A DNA stretch of 64,000 nucleotides, from assembly GCF_014654205.1 (NCBI RefSeq), contig NZ_BNAW01000040.1, forward strand, positions 1-64,000, read 5' to 3'. The stretch's first letter is position 1, and each line of letters starts with the position of its first letter. The position numbers and the translations under genes were made by a program. Positions 24,760 to 33,957 of this stretch are shown here, piece by piece. The DNA is from Amycolatopsis bullii. Its GTDB lineage: Bacteria > Actinomycetota > Actinomycetes > Mycobacteriales > Pseudonocardiaceae. The notes beneath the pieces were generated by a model. That model did not search any database. It was not told the origin of the DNA and saw only the letters and a program-made list of their open reading frames with translations.

Positions 24760-25635
24760 CTAAGCCCGCGTGAGGAAGTCCTCGGCGATGTCGAGCGGGT
24801 TCCGCTTCTCCTCGGTGAACTCGACGTTGAGCCGCGTCAGCTGTTCGGTCGTCAGCGCCGCCGAGACGCGGTTCAACGCGGCCACCTCGGCGGGCGACAG
24901 CGTCCCCTTCGCCACCAGCGGCACGATGTTCTGCGCCGGGAACATGTTTTTGTCGTCGACCAGCGGCACGAACCCGTTCGCCGCGATCGTCGACGACGTG
25001 CTGAACAGGTCCGCCACCTGGACGTCACCGGACTTCAGGGCCGCCACCGTCACCGGGCCGCCGGTGTCCGTCGTGCGGATCTCCTTGAACTCGCAGCCGT
25101 ACAACGCCTTGATCTTGTCCTTCCAGCGGCTGCTCCACTGGCCCGGGCCGCCGAACACCAGCTCGCCGCAGCGCTTCCCGAGGTCGGAGAACGTCTTGAT
25201 ACCCGAAGAAGCCAGTTGTGGTCCGACGACGAGCAGGTCCTTGTCCTCCGCCGGCGCCTGGTCCAGCACCTCGAACCCGGGCGGGAGCTTCTGCCGCAAC
25301 TGCGCGTAGACGTCCTGGGACGTCGTCGCGGCGGCGTCCTTGTCGAAGTAGCGCAACAGGTTCCCGCTGTAGTCCGGCACAACCGTGAGCGACTTGTCCT
25401 GCAGGGCCTTGACGACGACCTCGCGGCTGCCGACCGGCGGCCGCACGGTCACGTTCTCCGCCCCCGCCTCGCGCAGCGCTCCGGCGTAGATCTGGGCCAG
25501 CAGCAGGCTTTCGCCGACGTCCGACGCCCCGATGATGATGTCGCCCGAAGTGCCCCCTTCACCGCCACCCGCCAGCGGGTTCCCGCAGCCCGCGGCCAAG
25601 AACAGGACCGCGACGAAAGAGAGCAGCCGCTTCAC
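24760..25635 (-). CDS. Osmoprotectant ABC transporter substrate-binding lipoprotein (OpuCC/ProX-like)
   Basis: The 291-residue protein starts VKRLLSFVAVLFLAAGCGN, a signal peptide ending in the lipobox AAGC. The mature part is an OpuAC-type binding domain: IIIGASDVGESLLLAQIYAGAL, VVPDYSGNLLRYF, GPQLASSGIKTFSDLG. It would capture glycine betaine, choline or related compounds outside the membrane. The GTG start overlaps the permease stop as GTGA. It is the last gene of a four-gene operon in the order ATPase, permease, permease, binding protein. Confidence 0.92.
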   Translation of the reverse strand: MKRLLSFVAVLFLAAGCGNPLAGGGEGGTSGDIIIGASDVGESLLLAQIYAGALREAGAENVTVRPPVGSREVVVKALQDKSLTVVPDYSGNLLRYFDKDAAATTSQDVYAQLRQKLPPGFEVLDQAPAEDKDLLVVGPQLASSGIKTFSDLGKRCGELVFGGPGQWSSRWKDKIKALYGCEFKEIRTTDTGGPVTVAALKSGDVQVADLFSTSSTIAANGFVPLVDDKNMFPAQNIVPLVAKGTLSPAEVAALNRVSAALTTEQLTRLNVEFTEEKRNPLDIAEDFLTRA

Positions 25636-26315
25636 GCCGTCACCTTCTTCACCGCCGCCGCGAGCCGGACACCCCGGGGCACCAGGGCCCGGTTCAGCAG
25701 CGCGAAGAGGAGATCCAGGACGATGGCCAGCAATGTCGTCAGCAGCGCGCCCGCGATCACCTCGGAATAGTCCAAAATGGCCAGTCCGTCGAGCAGGAAC
25801 CGGCCCAGGCCACCGAGTCCGACGTAGGCGGCCACCGCGGCGGTCGCCACCAGCTGGAGCACGGCGTTGCGGATGCCGCCGAGCACGAGCGGCAGGGAGA
25901 TCGGCACCTCCACCTTCCACAGCCGCTGCCAGCCGGTCATCCCGACGCCCTCGGCGGCGTCGACCACGCCGTGGTCGGTGGCCTGCAGCCCGGCGTACGT
26001 ACCGGCCAGGATCGGCGGCACGGCCAGCACCACGAGCCCGATGATCGTCGAGGTGACGCTCTCGGTGAAGAGCAGGAACAGGAACGTGACCAGACCCAGC
26101 GTCGGCAGCGCGCGGATGGCGTTGCCGACGCTCACCAGCGCGACGCCGCCGCGGCCGGTGTGGCCGACGAACAGGCCCAGCGGCACCGCGATAACCAGCG
26201 CGATCACCAGCGACAACGCCGTGTAGCCCAGGTGTTCCAGCAGCCGCTGCGGGACGCCGTCGGGCCCCGACCAGTGCGCCGGGTCGCCGAACCAGTGGAG
26301 GAGGTCGGTGATCAC
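25632..26315 (-). CDS. Osmoprotectant ABC transporter permease (OpuCD/ProW-like)
   Basis: This 227-residue permease has five or six hydrophobic segments and the EAA loop near VEVPISLPLVLGGIRNAV. It starts VITDLLHWFGDP; its GTG overlaps the stop codon of the preceding permease as GTGA, which fixes the start. With the other permease and the ATPase it forms the membrane core of an importer for betaine-like compatible solutes. Confidence 0.9.
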   Translation of the reverse strand: MITDLLHWFGDPAHWSGPDGVPQRLLEHLGYTALSLVIALVIAVPLGLFVGHTGRGGVALVSVGNAIRALPTLGLVTFLFLLFTESVTSTIIGLVVLAVPPILAGTYAGLQATDHGVVDAAEGVGMTGWQRLWKVEVPISLPLVLGGIRNAVLQLVATAAVAAYVGLGGLGRFLLDGLAILDYSEVIAGALLTTLLAIVLDLLFALLNRALVPRGVRLAAAVKKVTA

Positions 26316-26976
26316 GGCGCTCCCACCCGGGTCCACGGCGTCAGCACGTTTCGCGCGCCCACCAGCACCAGGTCGACGACCAGGGCCAGCAGCAGCGTCA
26401 GCGCGATGCCGACCACGATCGGCGAGAAGTACTCGCGCTGGAAGCCGTCGGTGAACAGCACGCCGAGGCCGCCGGTGCCGATCAGCGCGCCGACGCTGAC
26501 CAGGCTGATGTTGCTGACCGACGCGACCCGCACGCCGGCCGCCAGCACCGGGACCGACAGCGGGAGTTCGACGGCGAAGAACCGCCGCACCGGCTTGTAC
26601 CCGACGGCGGTCGCGGCGGCGACCACCGGCGGCGGCACCGCGTCGAGGGCGTCGAGCACCGGGCGGACGAGCAGCGCCGCGGTGTAGATCGTCAGCGCGA
26701 CGACGACGTTGACGCTGTCCAGGATCTTCGTCCCGATCAGGCCGGGGATGACGACGAACAGCGCCAGCGACGGGATCGTGTAGAGCAGGTTCGCGACCAC
26801 CATCAGCACCTGCCGCGCGGGTGCCCAGCGATGGCCGAGCCAGCCCGCCGCGACCGCCAGCACGATGCCGAGCACCAGCGGGAGCAGCGCGAGGTACACG
26901 TGATCACCCAGGTCACCGAGGATCTGCACGCGGTTGTTCGCGCTGCCCAGGTAGCGCCCGAGCTCGTCGAAGAAGC

Positions 26977-26980
<4 letters not shown>
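26312..26980 (-). CDS. Osmoprotectant ABC transporter permease (OpuCB/ProW-like)
   Basis: This 222-residue permease starts MSFFDELGRYLGSANN and has the BPD transport pattern: YTIPSLALFVVIPGLIG, the EAA-like VELPLSVPVLAAGVRVASV, and GGLGVLFTDGFQ. It starts at an ATG that overlaps the ATPase stop (ATGA). A second, related permease follows, so the channel is probably a heterodimer. This is the usual layout of actinobacterial OpuC operons. Confidence 0.9.
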
Positions 26981-28062
<1,082 letters not shown>

Positions 28063-28154
28063 TGCCACTCCCCATGTCCCGGTGCGTTCGACCGTAGCCG
28101 AGTACGCGGTGGTTGGCACGCTGTTCCGAGGGCTGGTGACTAGGCTCAGAGTCC

Positions 28155-29567
28155 GTGAACGCCCTCGACGACGTCCTCGCCGCGCACGGCGTCGGCGTCC
28201 GCCCGCTGTACCGCGTCCTCGACCTGCTGCGCACCGGCGACCACGACCTCGGCGAGCTGGTCCGGCTGTCGACCGCCCCGCGGCGCAGCGTGGAAGCCGT
28301 CCTCACCGCCCTCGGCGACGACCTGGACCGCAGCGGCGACCGCCTGCGCATCGCCCCCGGCGTCGCGGCGTCGTACCTGCAGTACCGCGCGCCCCGCTAC
28401 GCCGACCCGCTCGACGAAGCCGTCGCGACGCACGAGCTGCTGCCGAAGGTCGCCGAGTGGGTGGCCGAGGTGCCCTCGCCGCTGGCCGCGCTCGACCACG
28501 TGCAGGCCACGCCGGAGACCGTGCTGCGCCGCGCACTCTGGCTGGACGCCCAGTACGACCTCGCGTCGGCCCGCCTGCTGTTCCTCGGCGACCACGACCT
28601 GACGTCGCCGGCGGTGCGGGCGGTCTGCCCGTCGGCGACCCTGACGGTCGTCGACCTGGACGAGCGGGTGCTCGCCTACCTGGACGACCGCGGCGGCCGG
28701 GAGATCCGGACCGTGCATGCGGACCTGCGGGTCGGCCTGCCCCCGTCGCTTTCCGGCGGATTCGACCTCGTGTTCAGCGATCCGCCGTACACGCCCGAAG
28801 GAATGGGTTTGTTCGCGGCACGCGGGGTGCAGGCGTTGCGCGAGCCGAGCGAGGGACGGCTGCTGCTGGCGTACGGCTACAGCCCGCGTCACCCGGCGCT
28901 GGGCGCGCAGGTGCAGCGGTCGCTGGCCACGCTCGGGCTGACGTTCGAGGCGATCCTGCCGGGCTTCAACCGGTACTTCGGGGCGCAGGCGATCGGCAGC
29001 GCGGCGGACCTGTACGTCTGCCAGCCGACGGCGAAGGCCAAGAAGATGCGCAGCGGCAAGGCGATCTACACGCACGGGCCGCAGTCGGTCGAAGCGGCCG
29101 GGACGAAACCGGCGCTGCTGGAGAAGCTGAAGGAAATCGCGGGCGCGGGCGGGCTCGCGCTGGAGTCGCGGCCGGTGGACTGGTCGATCTCCGGTCCCGA
29201 GGGCGACGCCGTCGCGATGGACCTCTCGGCCGACCCGGGACCGTGGCTGCTGCGGACACTGCTGGGCACGAACGCCCGGCGCCTGGCGCTGCTGGTCCCC
29301 AACGCCCACCCCGACCTGGGCGATCAGGCGGCCCAGGAGGCGCTCGCGTCACTCGTCCGGGGCAAGTACGCGCTGCGATACCTGCGGAGCACGCCGGACA
29401 ACCGGCACGCGGTCGTGGTCGCCGAGGCAGTGGAGCACCAGGACGAGGTCCTCACGCGCGCCCACGCCCGCCTGGCGAACGTCGCCCTCGACGTCCCCGA
29501 AGACCTGGTGGACCTGCGCCTGGTCGACGTCCCCCGCCACCGCCTCCCCGACCTCCTCGGTTCCTGA
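28155..29567 (+). CDS. Bis-aminopropyl spermidine synthase-like protein (BpsA/DUF43 family) with C-terminal extension
   Basis: The 470-residue protein has an N-terminal winged-helix-like region (1-80), then a Rossmann fold with LLFLGDHDLTS (GDHD at 145-148, cf. the GDDD motif) and SDPPYTPEGMGLF (DPPY at 209-212), as in BpsA branched-chain polyamine synthases. In thermophiles BpsA transfers aminopropyl groups from decarboxylated SAM to spermidine. Residues beyond about 330 form an extension of roughly 140 residues not part of the catalytic core; the role in this organism is unknown. A nested hairpin terminator follows. Confidence 0.8.
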   Translation: MNALDDVLAAHGVGVRPLYRVLDLLRTGDHDLGELVRLSTAPRRSVEAVLTALGDDLDRSGDRLRIAPGVAASYLQYRAPRYADPLDEAVATHELLPKVAEWVAEVPSPLAALDHVQATPETVLRRALWLDAQYDLASARLLFLGDHDLTSPAVRAVCPSATLTVVDLDERVLAYLDDRGGREIRTVHADLRVGLPPSLSGGFDLVFSDPPYTPEGMGLFAARGVQALREPSEGRLLLAYGYSPRHPALGAQVQRSLATLGLTFEAILPGFNRYFGAQAIGSAADLYVCQPTAKAKKMRSGKAIYTHGPQSVEAAGTKPALLEKLKEIAGAGGLALESRPVDWSISGPEGDAVAMDLSADPGPWLLRTLLGTNARRLALLVPNAHPDLGDQAAQEALASLVRGKYALRYLRSTPDNRHAVVVAEAVEHQDEVLTRAHARLANVALDVPEDLVDLRLVDVPRHRLPDLLGS

Positions 29568-29568
29568 G

Positions 29569-29639
29569 TCTGCCGCGGCCCTCGTGAGTGAGAAACAGGG
29601 TTAGAACACTGTTTCTCACTCACGATGAGCCGCGGCAGA
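29569..29639. terminator. Nested bidirectional hairpin terminator
   Basis: An outer 11-bp inverted repeat (TCTGCCGCGGC at 29569-29579, GCCGCGGCAGA at 29629-29639) encloses a 16-bp inverted repeat (29583-29598 with 29609-29624; arm CGTGAGTGAGAAACAG). It lies between the convergent stops of the BpsA-like and malic enzyme genes and can serve both. Confidence 0.8.
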
Positions 29640-29643
29640 GCAC

Positions 29644-30825
29644 TCAGTCCGTGACGCCGTCGGCTTCCGCGGCCTTCGCGACCGCGGCCGCGACCTCGGG
29701 GGCCACGCGCGGGTCGAGCGGTGACGGAACGATCCGGTCCGGGCCCAGGTCGTCCATCGCCACCGACACGATCGCTTCGGCGGCCGCCAGCTTCATGTTC
29801 TCCGTGATCGCCCGCGCGCCCGAGTCGAGCGCGCCGCGGAAGACGCCCGGGAACGCCAGCACGTTGTTGATCTGGTTCGGGAAGTCGCTCCGGCCGGTGG
29901 CCACGATCGACGCGTACCGCGCGGCCGCCACCGGGTGCACTTCCGGGTCCGGATTGGACAGCGCGAACACGATGCCGCCCCCCGCCATGCGGCCCAGCAG
30001 CGACTCGTCGATCGTCGCGCCCGACAGGCCGAGGAAGACGTCCGCGCCTTCGAGGGCTTCCGCCAGCCCGCCGCGCAGGCCCGCCTTGTTCGTCGTCGCG
30101 GCCAGGCGTTCCTTGACCGGGTTCAGGCCGTCGCGGCCGGCGTGGATGATGCCGCGGGAGTCGAGCACCGTGACGTCGCCGATGCCGGCTTCCTGGAGGA
30201 TCTTCGCGCAGGCCACACCCGCCGCGCCGGCGCCGGAGACGACGACGCGCTGGTCGGCGATCGCCCGGTCGAGGACCAGGTTGGCGCCCCGCAGCGCGGC
30301 CAGCGTCACGATCGCCGTGCCGTGCTGGTCGTCGTGCATGACCGGGCAGTCCAGGGCTTCCTTGAGCTTGTCCTCCAGCTCGAAGCACCGCGGCGCGGAA
30401 ACGTCCTCCAGGTTGACGGCCCCGAACGACGGCCGCAGCCGGACCAGCGTCTCGACGATCTCGTCGACGTCGGTCGTGTCCAGCACCAGCGGGATCGAGT
30501 CGAGGCCGCCGAAAGTCTTGAAGAGCACCGACTTGCCCTCCATCACCGGCAGCGACGCGCTCGCGCCGATGTCGCCGAGGCCGAGCACCGCCGTCCCGTC
30601 GCTCACCACGACGACCAGCCGGTCCGCCCACGTGTAGTGCTTGGCCTTGGCGGCGTCCTCGGCGATCGCGCGGCTCACCTTCGCCACCCCCGGGGTGTAC
30701 GCGATCGAAAGGTCACGCGGGCTGGAAATCGGGCGGGTGGCCGCCACCGAGAGCTTGCCGCCCTCGTGCCCGGTGAAGATCTCTTCGTCGGTGACCGGCG
30801 CGACGGCGCCGGTGGGGTCGGTCAT
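29644..30825 (-). CDS. NAD(P)-dependent malic enzyme
   Basis: This 393-residue enzyme converts malate to pyruvate and CO2. It is the short bacterial form: GKLSVAATRPISSPRDLSIAYTPGVA near the start, FGGLDSIPLVLDTTD, VNLEDVSAPRCFELED, the metal-site segment PVMHDDQHGTAIV, and NAD-binding VVVSGAGAAGVACAKIL. There is no phosphotransacetylase domain. The ATG at 30825 follows an AGGAAA site; the frame continues upstream but that part does not look coding. A 13-bp inverted repeat lies 18 bp upstream of the start. Confidence 0.93.
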   Translation of the reverse strand: MTDPTGAVAPVTDEEIFTGHEGGKLSVAATRPISSPRDLSIAYTPGVAKVSRAIAEDAAKAKHYTWADRLVVVVSDGTAVLGLGDIGASASLPVMEGKSVLFKTFGGLDSIPLVLDTTDVDEIVETLVRLRPSFGAVNLEDVSAPRCFELEDKLKEALDCPVMHDDQHGTAIVTLAALRGANLVLDRAIADQRVVVSGAGAAGVACAKILQEAGIGDVTVLDSRGIIHAGRDGLNPVKERLAATTNKAGLRGGLAEALEGADVFLGLSGATIDESLLGRMAGGGIVFALSNPDPEVHPVAAARYASIVATGRSDFPNQINNVLAFPGVFRGALDSGARAITENMKLAAAEAIVSVAMDDLGPDRIVPSPLDPRVAPEVAAAVAKAAEADGVTD

Positions 30826-31181
30826 GGGGTTTCCTGTCGTCGTTTCCGTCATTCCCCCAGTGGGAATGACGGAACTCGCGGTTCGGACTCGGGTCACTGG
30901 AATTTCTCCTGGGCATGCGGGCTGGGACCACGGTCGGCAGGGGAAACCGTGGGGGATCCCGGCACGGCAGCCCAGCGCGGTAGCGCCGGCCTGTCGGCGA
31001 GGCGTCACGTCGGCCATCGGTGCCGTGGGTCTGGCGATGGCCGCGGACGCGGCGGTTCGTTCATTGTGACAGGTCCTCCGCCGCCGGTGACCCCTCGGTG
31101 CGGTTGATGTCACATCGGACGCCATTCCGGCAATTGCCAAGACGTCCGTTCGGTTTTTTAGCCGCCCGATAAGGTGATGCC
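30826..31181. promoter_or_regulatory. Divergent leader of malic enzyme and epimerase genes, with a strong inverted repeat
   Basis: TTCCGTCATTCCC (30844-30856) and GGGAATGACGGAA (30862-30874) form a perfect 13-bp inverted repeat with a 5-nt loop, 18 bp upstream of the malic enzyme ATG. It could be a repressor site or an mRNA hairpin that affects translation. The rest of the 356-bp spacer shows an AT-richer section (31130-31165) just upstream of the epimerase ATG and no other gene. Confidence 0.55.
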
Positions 31182-31787
31182 ATGGAATTCCGCCGGCTGA
31201 GCGTCCCGGACGCCTTCGAGTTCTCCCCCCGGGCGTTCCCCGACACGCGGGGCCTGTTCGTCGCCCCCTTCCAGGAGGAGGTCCTGCGCGAGGCGACCGG
31301 CCACCCGCTGCGGCTCGCGCAGGCGAACCACAGCGTGTCCCGGCGGGGCGCGATCCGCGGCATCCACTTCGCCGACACGCCTCCCGGGCAGGCGAAATAC
31401 GTCTACTGCGCGCGCGGCTCGCTGCTCGACGTCGTCGTCGACATCCGCGTCGGCTCGCCGACCTTCGGCCACTGGGACGCCGTCCGGCTCGACTCGGCCC
31501 GGTACAACGCCGCCTACCTCGCCGAGGGCCTCGGGCACGGCTTCATCGCGCTCGAGGACGACACGGTGATGGCCTACCTGTGCTCCGAGCCGTACAACCC
31601 CAAGGGCGAGCACGGCATCACCCCGCTCGACCCCGCGCTCGGCCTGCCCTGGCCCGCGGACATCGAGCCGATCCTGTCGGAGAAGGACCGCGCCGCCCCC
31701 ACCCTGGCCGAGGCGCTCGAGCAGGGCCTGCTGCCGTCCTACCAGGACTGCGTCGCCTACTACGACAAGCTGCGCTCGGCGAACTGA
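31182..31787 (+). CDS. dTDP-4-dehydrorhamnose 3,5-epimerase family protein (RmlC-like)
   Basis: The 201-residue protein has a cupin fold of the RmlC type: FPDTRGLFVAPFQ, NHSVSRRGAIRGIHF with the active-site His62, and catalytic Tyr132 in the VMAYLCSEPYNP region. RmlC enzymes epimerise C3/C5 of 4-keto-6-deoxysugars. No other rhamnose or deoxysugar gene is nearby, so it may act in a pathway encoded elsewhere or be an EvaD/TylCVII-like antibiotic-sugar 3- or 5-epimerase. No strong ribosome site is seen. Confidence 0.85.
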   Translation: MEFRRLSVPDAFEFSPRAFPDTRGLFVAPFQEEVLREATGHPLRLAQANHSVSRRGAIRGIHFADTPPGQAKYVYCARGSLLDVVVDIRVGSPTFGHWDAVRLDSARYNAAYLAEGLGHGFIALEDDTVMAYLCSEPYNPKGEHGITPLDPALGLPWPADIEPILSEKDRAAPTLAEALEQGLLPSYQDCVAYYDKLRSAN

Positions 31788-31817
31788 CCAGCACCGCCCG
31801 GCTCGGCGAAGCCGCTT

Positions 31818-31843
31818 GCGCTTTTAGTAAGCGCGCATATAGT
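31818..31843. promoter_or_regulatory. Promoter/operator for the SRPBCC-MarR operon
   Basis: GCGCTT and AAGCGC (31818-31823 and 31829-31834) form an inverted repeat around TTAGT, and TATAGT at 31838-31843 fits a -10 hexamer. The ATG follows only eight bases later with no ribosome site. The inverted repeat would overlap the polymerase site and suits autorepression by the MarR gene product. Confidence 0.5.
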
Positions 31844-31851
31844 CTGCTCGC

Positions 31852-32265
31852 ATGGCACTTTACGAGTACGAGCACAGCGAGACGTCCACCGCCCCCGCCG
31901 CCGCGATCTGGCCGCTCTGGGCCGACACGGACCGCTGGCCGGAGTGGGACGCCGGCGTCCGGTCGGTGGTCCTCGGCGGCCCGTTCGCCGCCGGGACGAG
32001 CGGCACGATGACGATGGACGGCATGCCGCCGATCCCGTTCACCCTCACCGAGGTCACCGAGGGCCGGAGCTTCACCGACGAGACGCGGCTGCCGGACGCG
32101 CACCTGCGGTTCGAGCACGTGCTGACCGACGTCGACGGCGGCACGCGGATCACCTACCGCGTCACCATCGACGGCCCCGAGGGGTTCGGCGAGCAGGTCA
32201 CTTCGGACACTCCCGACGCGATGCGCGCGCTGGCCCGGCTCGCCGAGGCAAGCTTGCGCGTATGA
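31852..32265 (+). CDS. SRPBCC (START/polyketide cyclase-like) domain protein
   Basis: This 137-residue protein has the single-domain SRPBCC pattern: ETSTAPAAAIWPLWADTDRWPEWDAGV at the start, then TRITYRVTIDGPEGFG and a C-terminal helix. Such proteins bind hydrophobic ligands. It overlaps the MarR gene by four bases (ATGA), and has no ribosome site before its ATG, consistent with a leaderless transcript from the TATAGT box. Its ligand probably signals through the MarR partner, but this is inference. Confidence 0.85.
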   Translation: MALYEYEHSETSTAPAAAIWPLWADTDRWPEWDAGVRSVVLGGPFAAGTSGTMTMDGMPPIPFTLTEVTEGRSFTDETRLPDAHLRFEHVLTDVDGGTRITYRVTIDGPEGFGEQVTSDTPDAMRALARLAEASLRV

Positions 32266-32696
32266 GCCTCCCCGAGTCCCGCCTGCCCGGCCCCGAGCGC
32301 AGCCCCGGCTTCCTGCTGTGGCGCGTGACGCTGGCCTGGCAGCGGGCGATGCGTGCCGCGCTGGCCCCGCACGACCTCACGCACGTCCAGTTCGTGCTGC
32401 TGACGACGACGTGGTGGCTCACCCGGGCGGGCGAGCCACCGACCCAGCGGCAACTCGCCGACCAGGCGGGCACCGACACGATGATGACCAGCCAGGTCGT
32501 CCGCAAGCTCGCCGACCGCGGTCTGCTGGCCCGCGCCGACGACCCGGCCGACGCCCGCGCGAAGCGCCTGGAAGTCACCCCGGCCGGCCTCGAACTGGTC
32601 GCGAAGGCGCTGAAGGACGTCGAGGCCGCGGACGCCGAGTTCTTCGCGACCGCCGACGACGGCTTCGTCGACGCATTGGCCCGGCTCGGCCCCTGA
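32262..32696 (+). CDS. MarR family transcriptional regulator
   Basis: The 144-residue protein has a MarR winged helix: LTHVQFVLLTTTWWLTR, QRQLADQAGTDTMMTSQVVRKLADRGLLAR, then the wing residues DPADARAKRLEVTPAG. The ATG overlaps the SRPBCC stop (ATGA), so both are co-translated. It probably represses its own operon through the inverted repeat at 31818-31834. Confidence 0.92.
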   Translation: MSLPESRLPGPERSPGFLLWRVTLAWQRAMRAALAPHDLTHVQFVLLTTTWWLTRAGEPPTQRQLADQAGTDTMMTSQVVRKLADRGLLARADDPADARAKRLEVTPAGLELVAKALKDVEAADAEFFATADDGFVDALARLGP

Positions 32697-32765
32697 CGAA
32701 TCCCGGGGCTTCCCTGGGGACGATCCCGGATGTCCCGGCGTCACCACGCGGGCAGGCTCAGCGCC

Positions 32766-33416
32766 ATGAAACTTCTCGCACTGGGGGCGGCCGTGGCCGC
32801 ACTGGCCTTGCTGCCGGGCACCGCGTCCGCGGACGAACTCCCGACGTTCGACTTCACCGGCTGCCCGGCGCCGCCCGCGGACGCCGACCCGGGCACGTGG
32901 CGCTGTGAAGCCTTTGTCTCGCAAGGAAAGCTGTCGATCGGCACCCAGGAGATCCCGCTGGGCGAAATGCGGCTGACGTTCAGCGAAGGCAAGGTGAACG
33001 GCCAGTACGCGCAGGTGTTCGGCGCGCTGCGGCACGAGCCGGTGCGCGTGCCCGGCCTGGCCGGCACGACACTCCAGTTGCGCTACGGCGGATATTCGGA
33101 CTTCCAGGGCAACGACACCCGCCGCGGCGAGCTCGACGTCTACGCGATGCTGCGGCACCCGTTGCTGCGCAAGGAATGCAGCATCGGCACGGCGGCCGCG
33201 CCGCTGCACACGGTCGTCCACGACGACCCGGCGATGCCGCCGACGGTGCTGTCCAAGAACCCGCCGACGTTCCACTTCGGCGTCGTCGACCCGGCCCTGG
33301 CGCTCCCGGCGACGCAGGGCTGCGGCCCGCTCGGCAAGCTCGTCGACCGGAAGCTGGGGCTGCCGTCGTCGTCGGAGTTCCACCAGACGACGTACGTGCA
33401 GTACAAGCAGCTCTAA
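32766..33416 (+). CDS. Secreted hypothetical protein
   Basis: The 216-residue protein starts with a clear signal peptide of about 22 residues ending in an Ala-x-Ala cleavage site before DELPTFDFTG. Cysteines occur in FTGCPAPP, WRCEAF, KECSIG and TQGCGPL, enough for two disulfides, suggesting a folded extracellular domain. I do not recognise a family. It converges with the DUF4442 gene with the stop codons overlapping by four bases. Confidence 0.75.
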   Translation: MKLLALGAAVAALALLPGTASADELPTFDFTGCPAPPADADPGTWRCEAFVSQGKLSIGTQEIPLGEMRLTFSEGKVNGQYAQVFGALRHEPVRVPGLAGTTLQLRYGGYSDFQGNDTRRGELDVYAMLRHPLLRKECSIGTAAAPLHTVVHDDPAMPPTVLSKNPPTFHFGVVDPALALPATQGCGPLGKLVDRKLGLPSSSEFHQTTYVQYKQL

Positions 33417-33886
33417 CGCTTCTTCGGCGTCACCCAGATGGTGATCGTCCCGGTGACCACCGGCCGGCCCTTCGCGTCCGAAATGGTCACCGGGACCTCG
33501 AGGTCGAAGCCTTCGTCGCCGAACTCCGGCAGCCCGGGCAGCGCCGCGACCGCGCGCAGGCCGGTTTCGGCCTTCGCGACGTACTGGACGTTCATGCCCT
33601 TCGGCAGCCACCGGTGCGTGGTGGGGACGGTCGCCTCGGCGAGCATGCCCATCGCGATCTCGGCCAGGTTGCAGGCGGCGATCGCGTGGAACGTGCCGAT
33701 GTGGTTGTGCACACCCCACCACTTCGGCGCGGTCACCTCGCAGTGGCCGGGACGCAGCTCGCGCACCGAGGGCAGCACCGTGCGGAAGTACGGCACGCGC
33801 AGGCACATCGCGGCGCTGAACAGCTGTTTCCCGCCCGGCTTCCCGGCCAGCTTGTGCCACATCGCGAACGTCGGCGTCAGGGCCAT
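33413..33886 (-). CDS. DUF4442 hotdog-fold thioesterase-like protein
   Basis: This 157-residue protein matches DUF4442/PaaI-like hotdog proteins: LRPGHCEVTAPKWWGVHNHIGTFHAIAACNLAEIAMG, then FLPKGMNVQYVAKAETG-like KGMNVQYVAK, and a C-terminal VTGTITIWV strand. Hotdog enzymes of this kind hydrolyse acyl-CoA thioesters. The N-x-x-G-T-x-H-A-I segment is the usual hotdog core, but no catalytic acid is certain. A near-palindrome lies just upstream of its ATG. Confidence 0.8.
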   Translation of the reverse strand: MALTPTFAMWHKLAGKPGGKQLFSAAMCLRVPYFRTVLPSVRELRPGHCEVTAPKWWGVHNHIGTFHAIAACNLAEIAMGMLAEATVPTTHRWLPKGMNVQYVAKAETGLRAVAALPGLPEFGDEGFDLEVPVTISDAKGRPVVTGTITIWVTPKKR

Positions 33887-33904
33887 GGGCGTCTCCTCGT
33901 ACTA

Positions 33905-33922
33905 AGCTACCGTTCAGTAGCT
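33905..33922. promoter_or_regulatory. Palindromic operator candidate
   Basis: AGCTAC (33905-33910) and GTAGCT (33917-33922) enclose CGTTCA and are embedded in a larger imperfect palindrome (TACTAAGCTAC / GTAGCTAAG). It lies 19 bp upstream of the DUF4442 start and 36 bp upstream of the phosphatase start. The form resembles a TetR- or GntR-type operator. Confidence 0.45.
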
Positions 33923-33957
33923 AAGCAGACGGCCTGCTGCCGCGCAAACGGCCGGGT

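Noticed and set aside
30826..31140. N-terminal extension of the malic enzyme
   Set aside because: The family start is at 30825 with a ribosome site; upstream codons lack the third-position bias.
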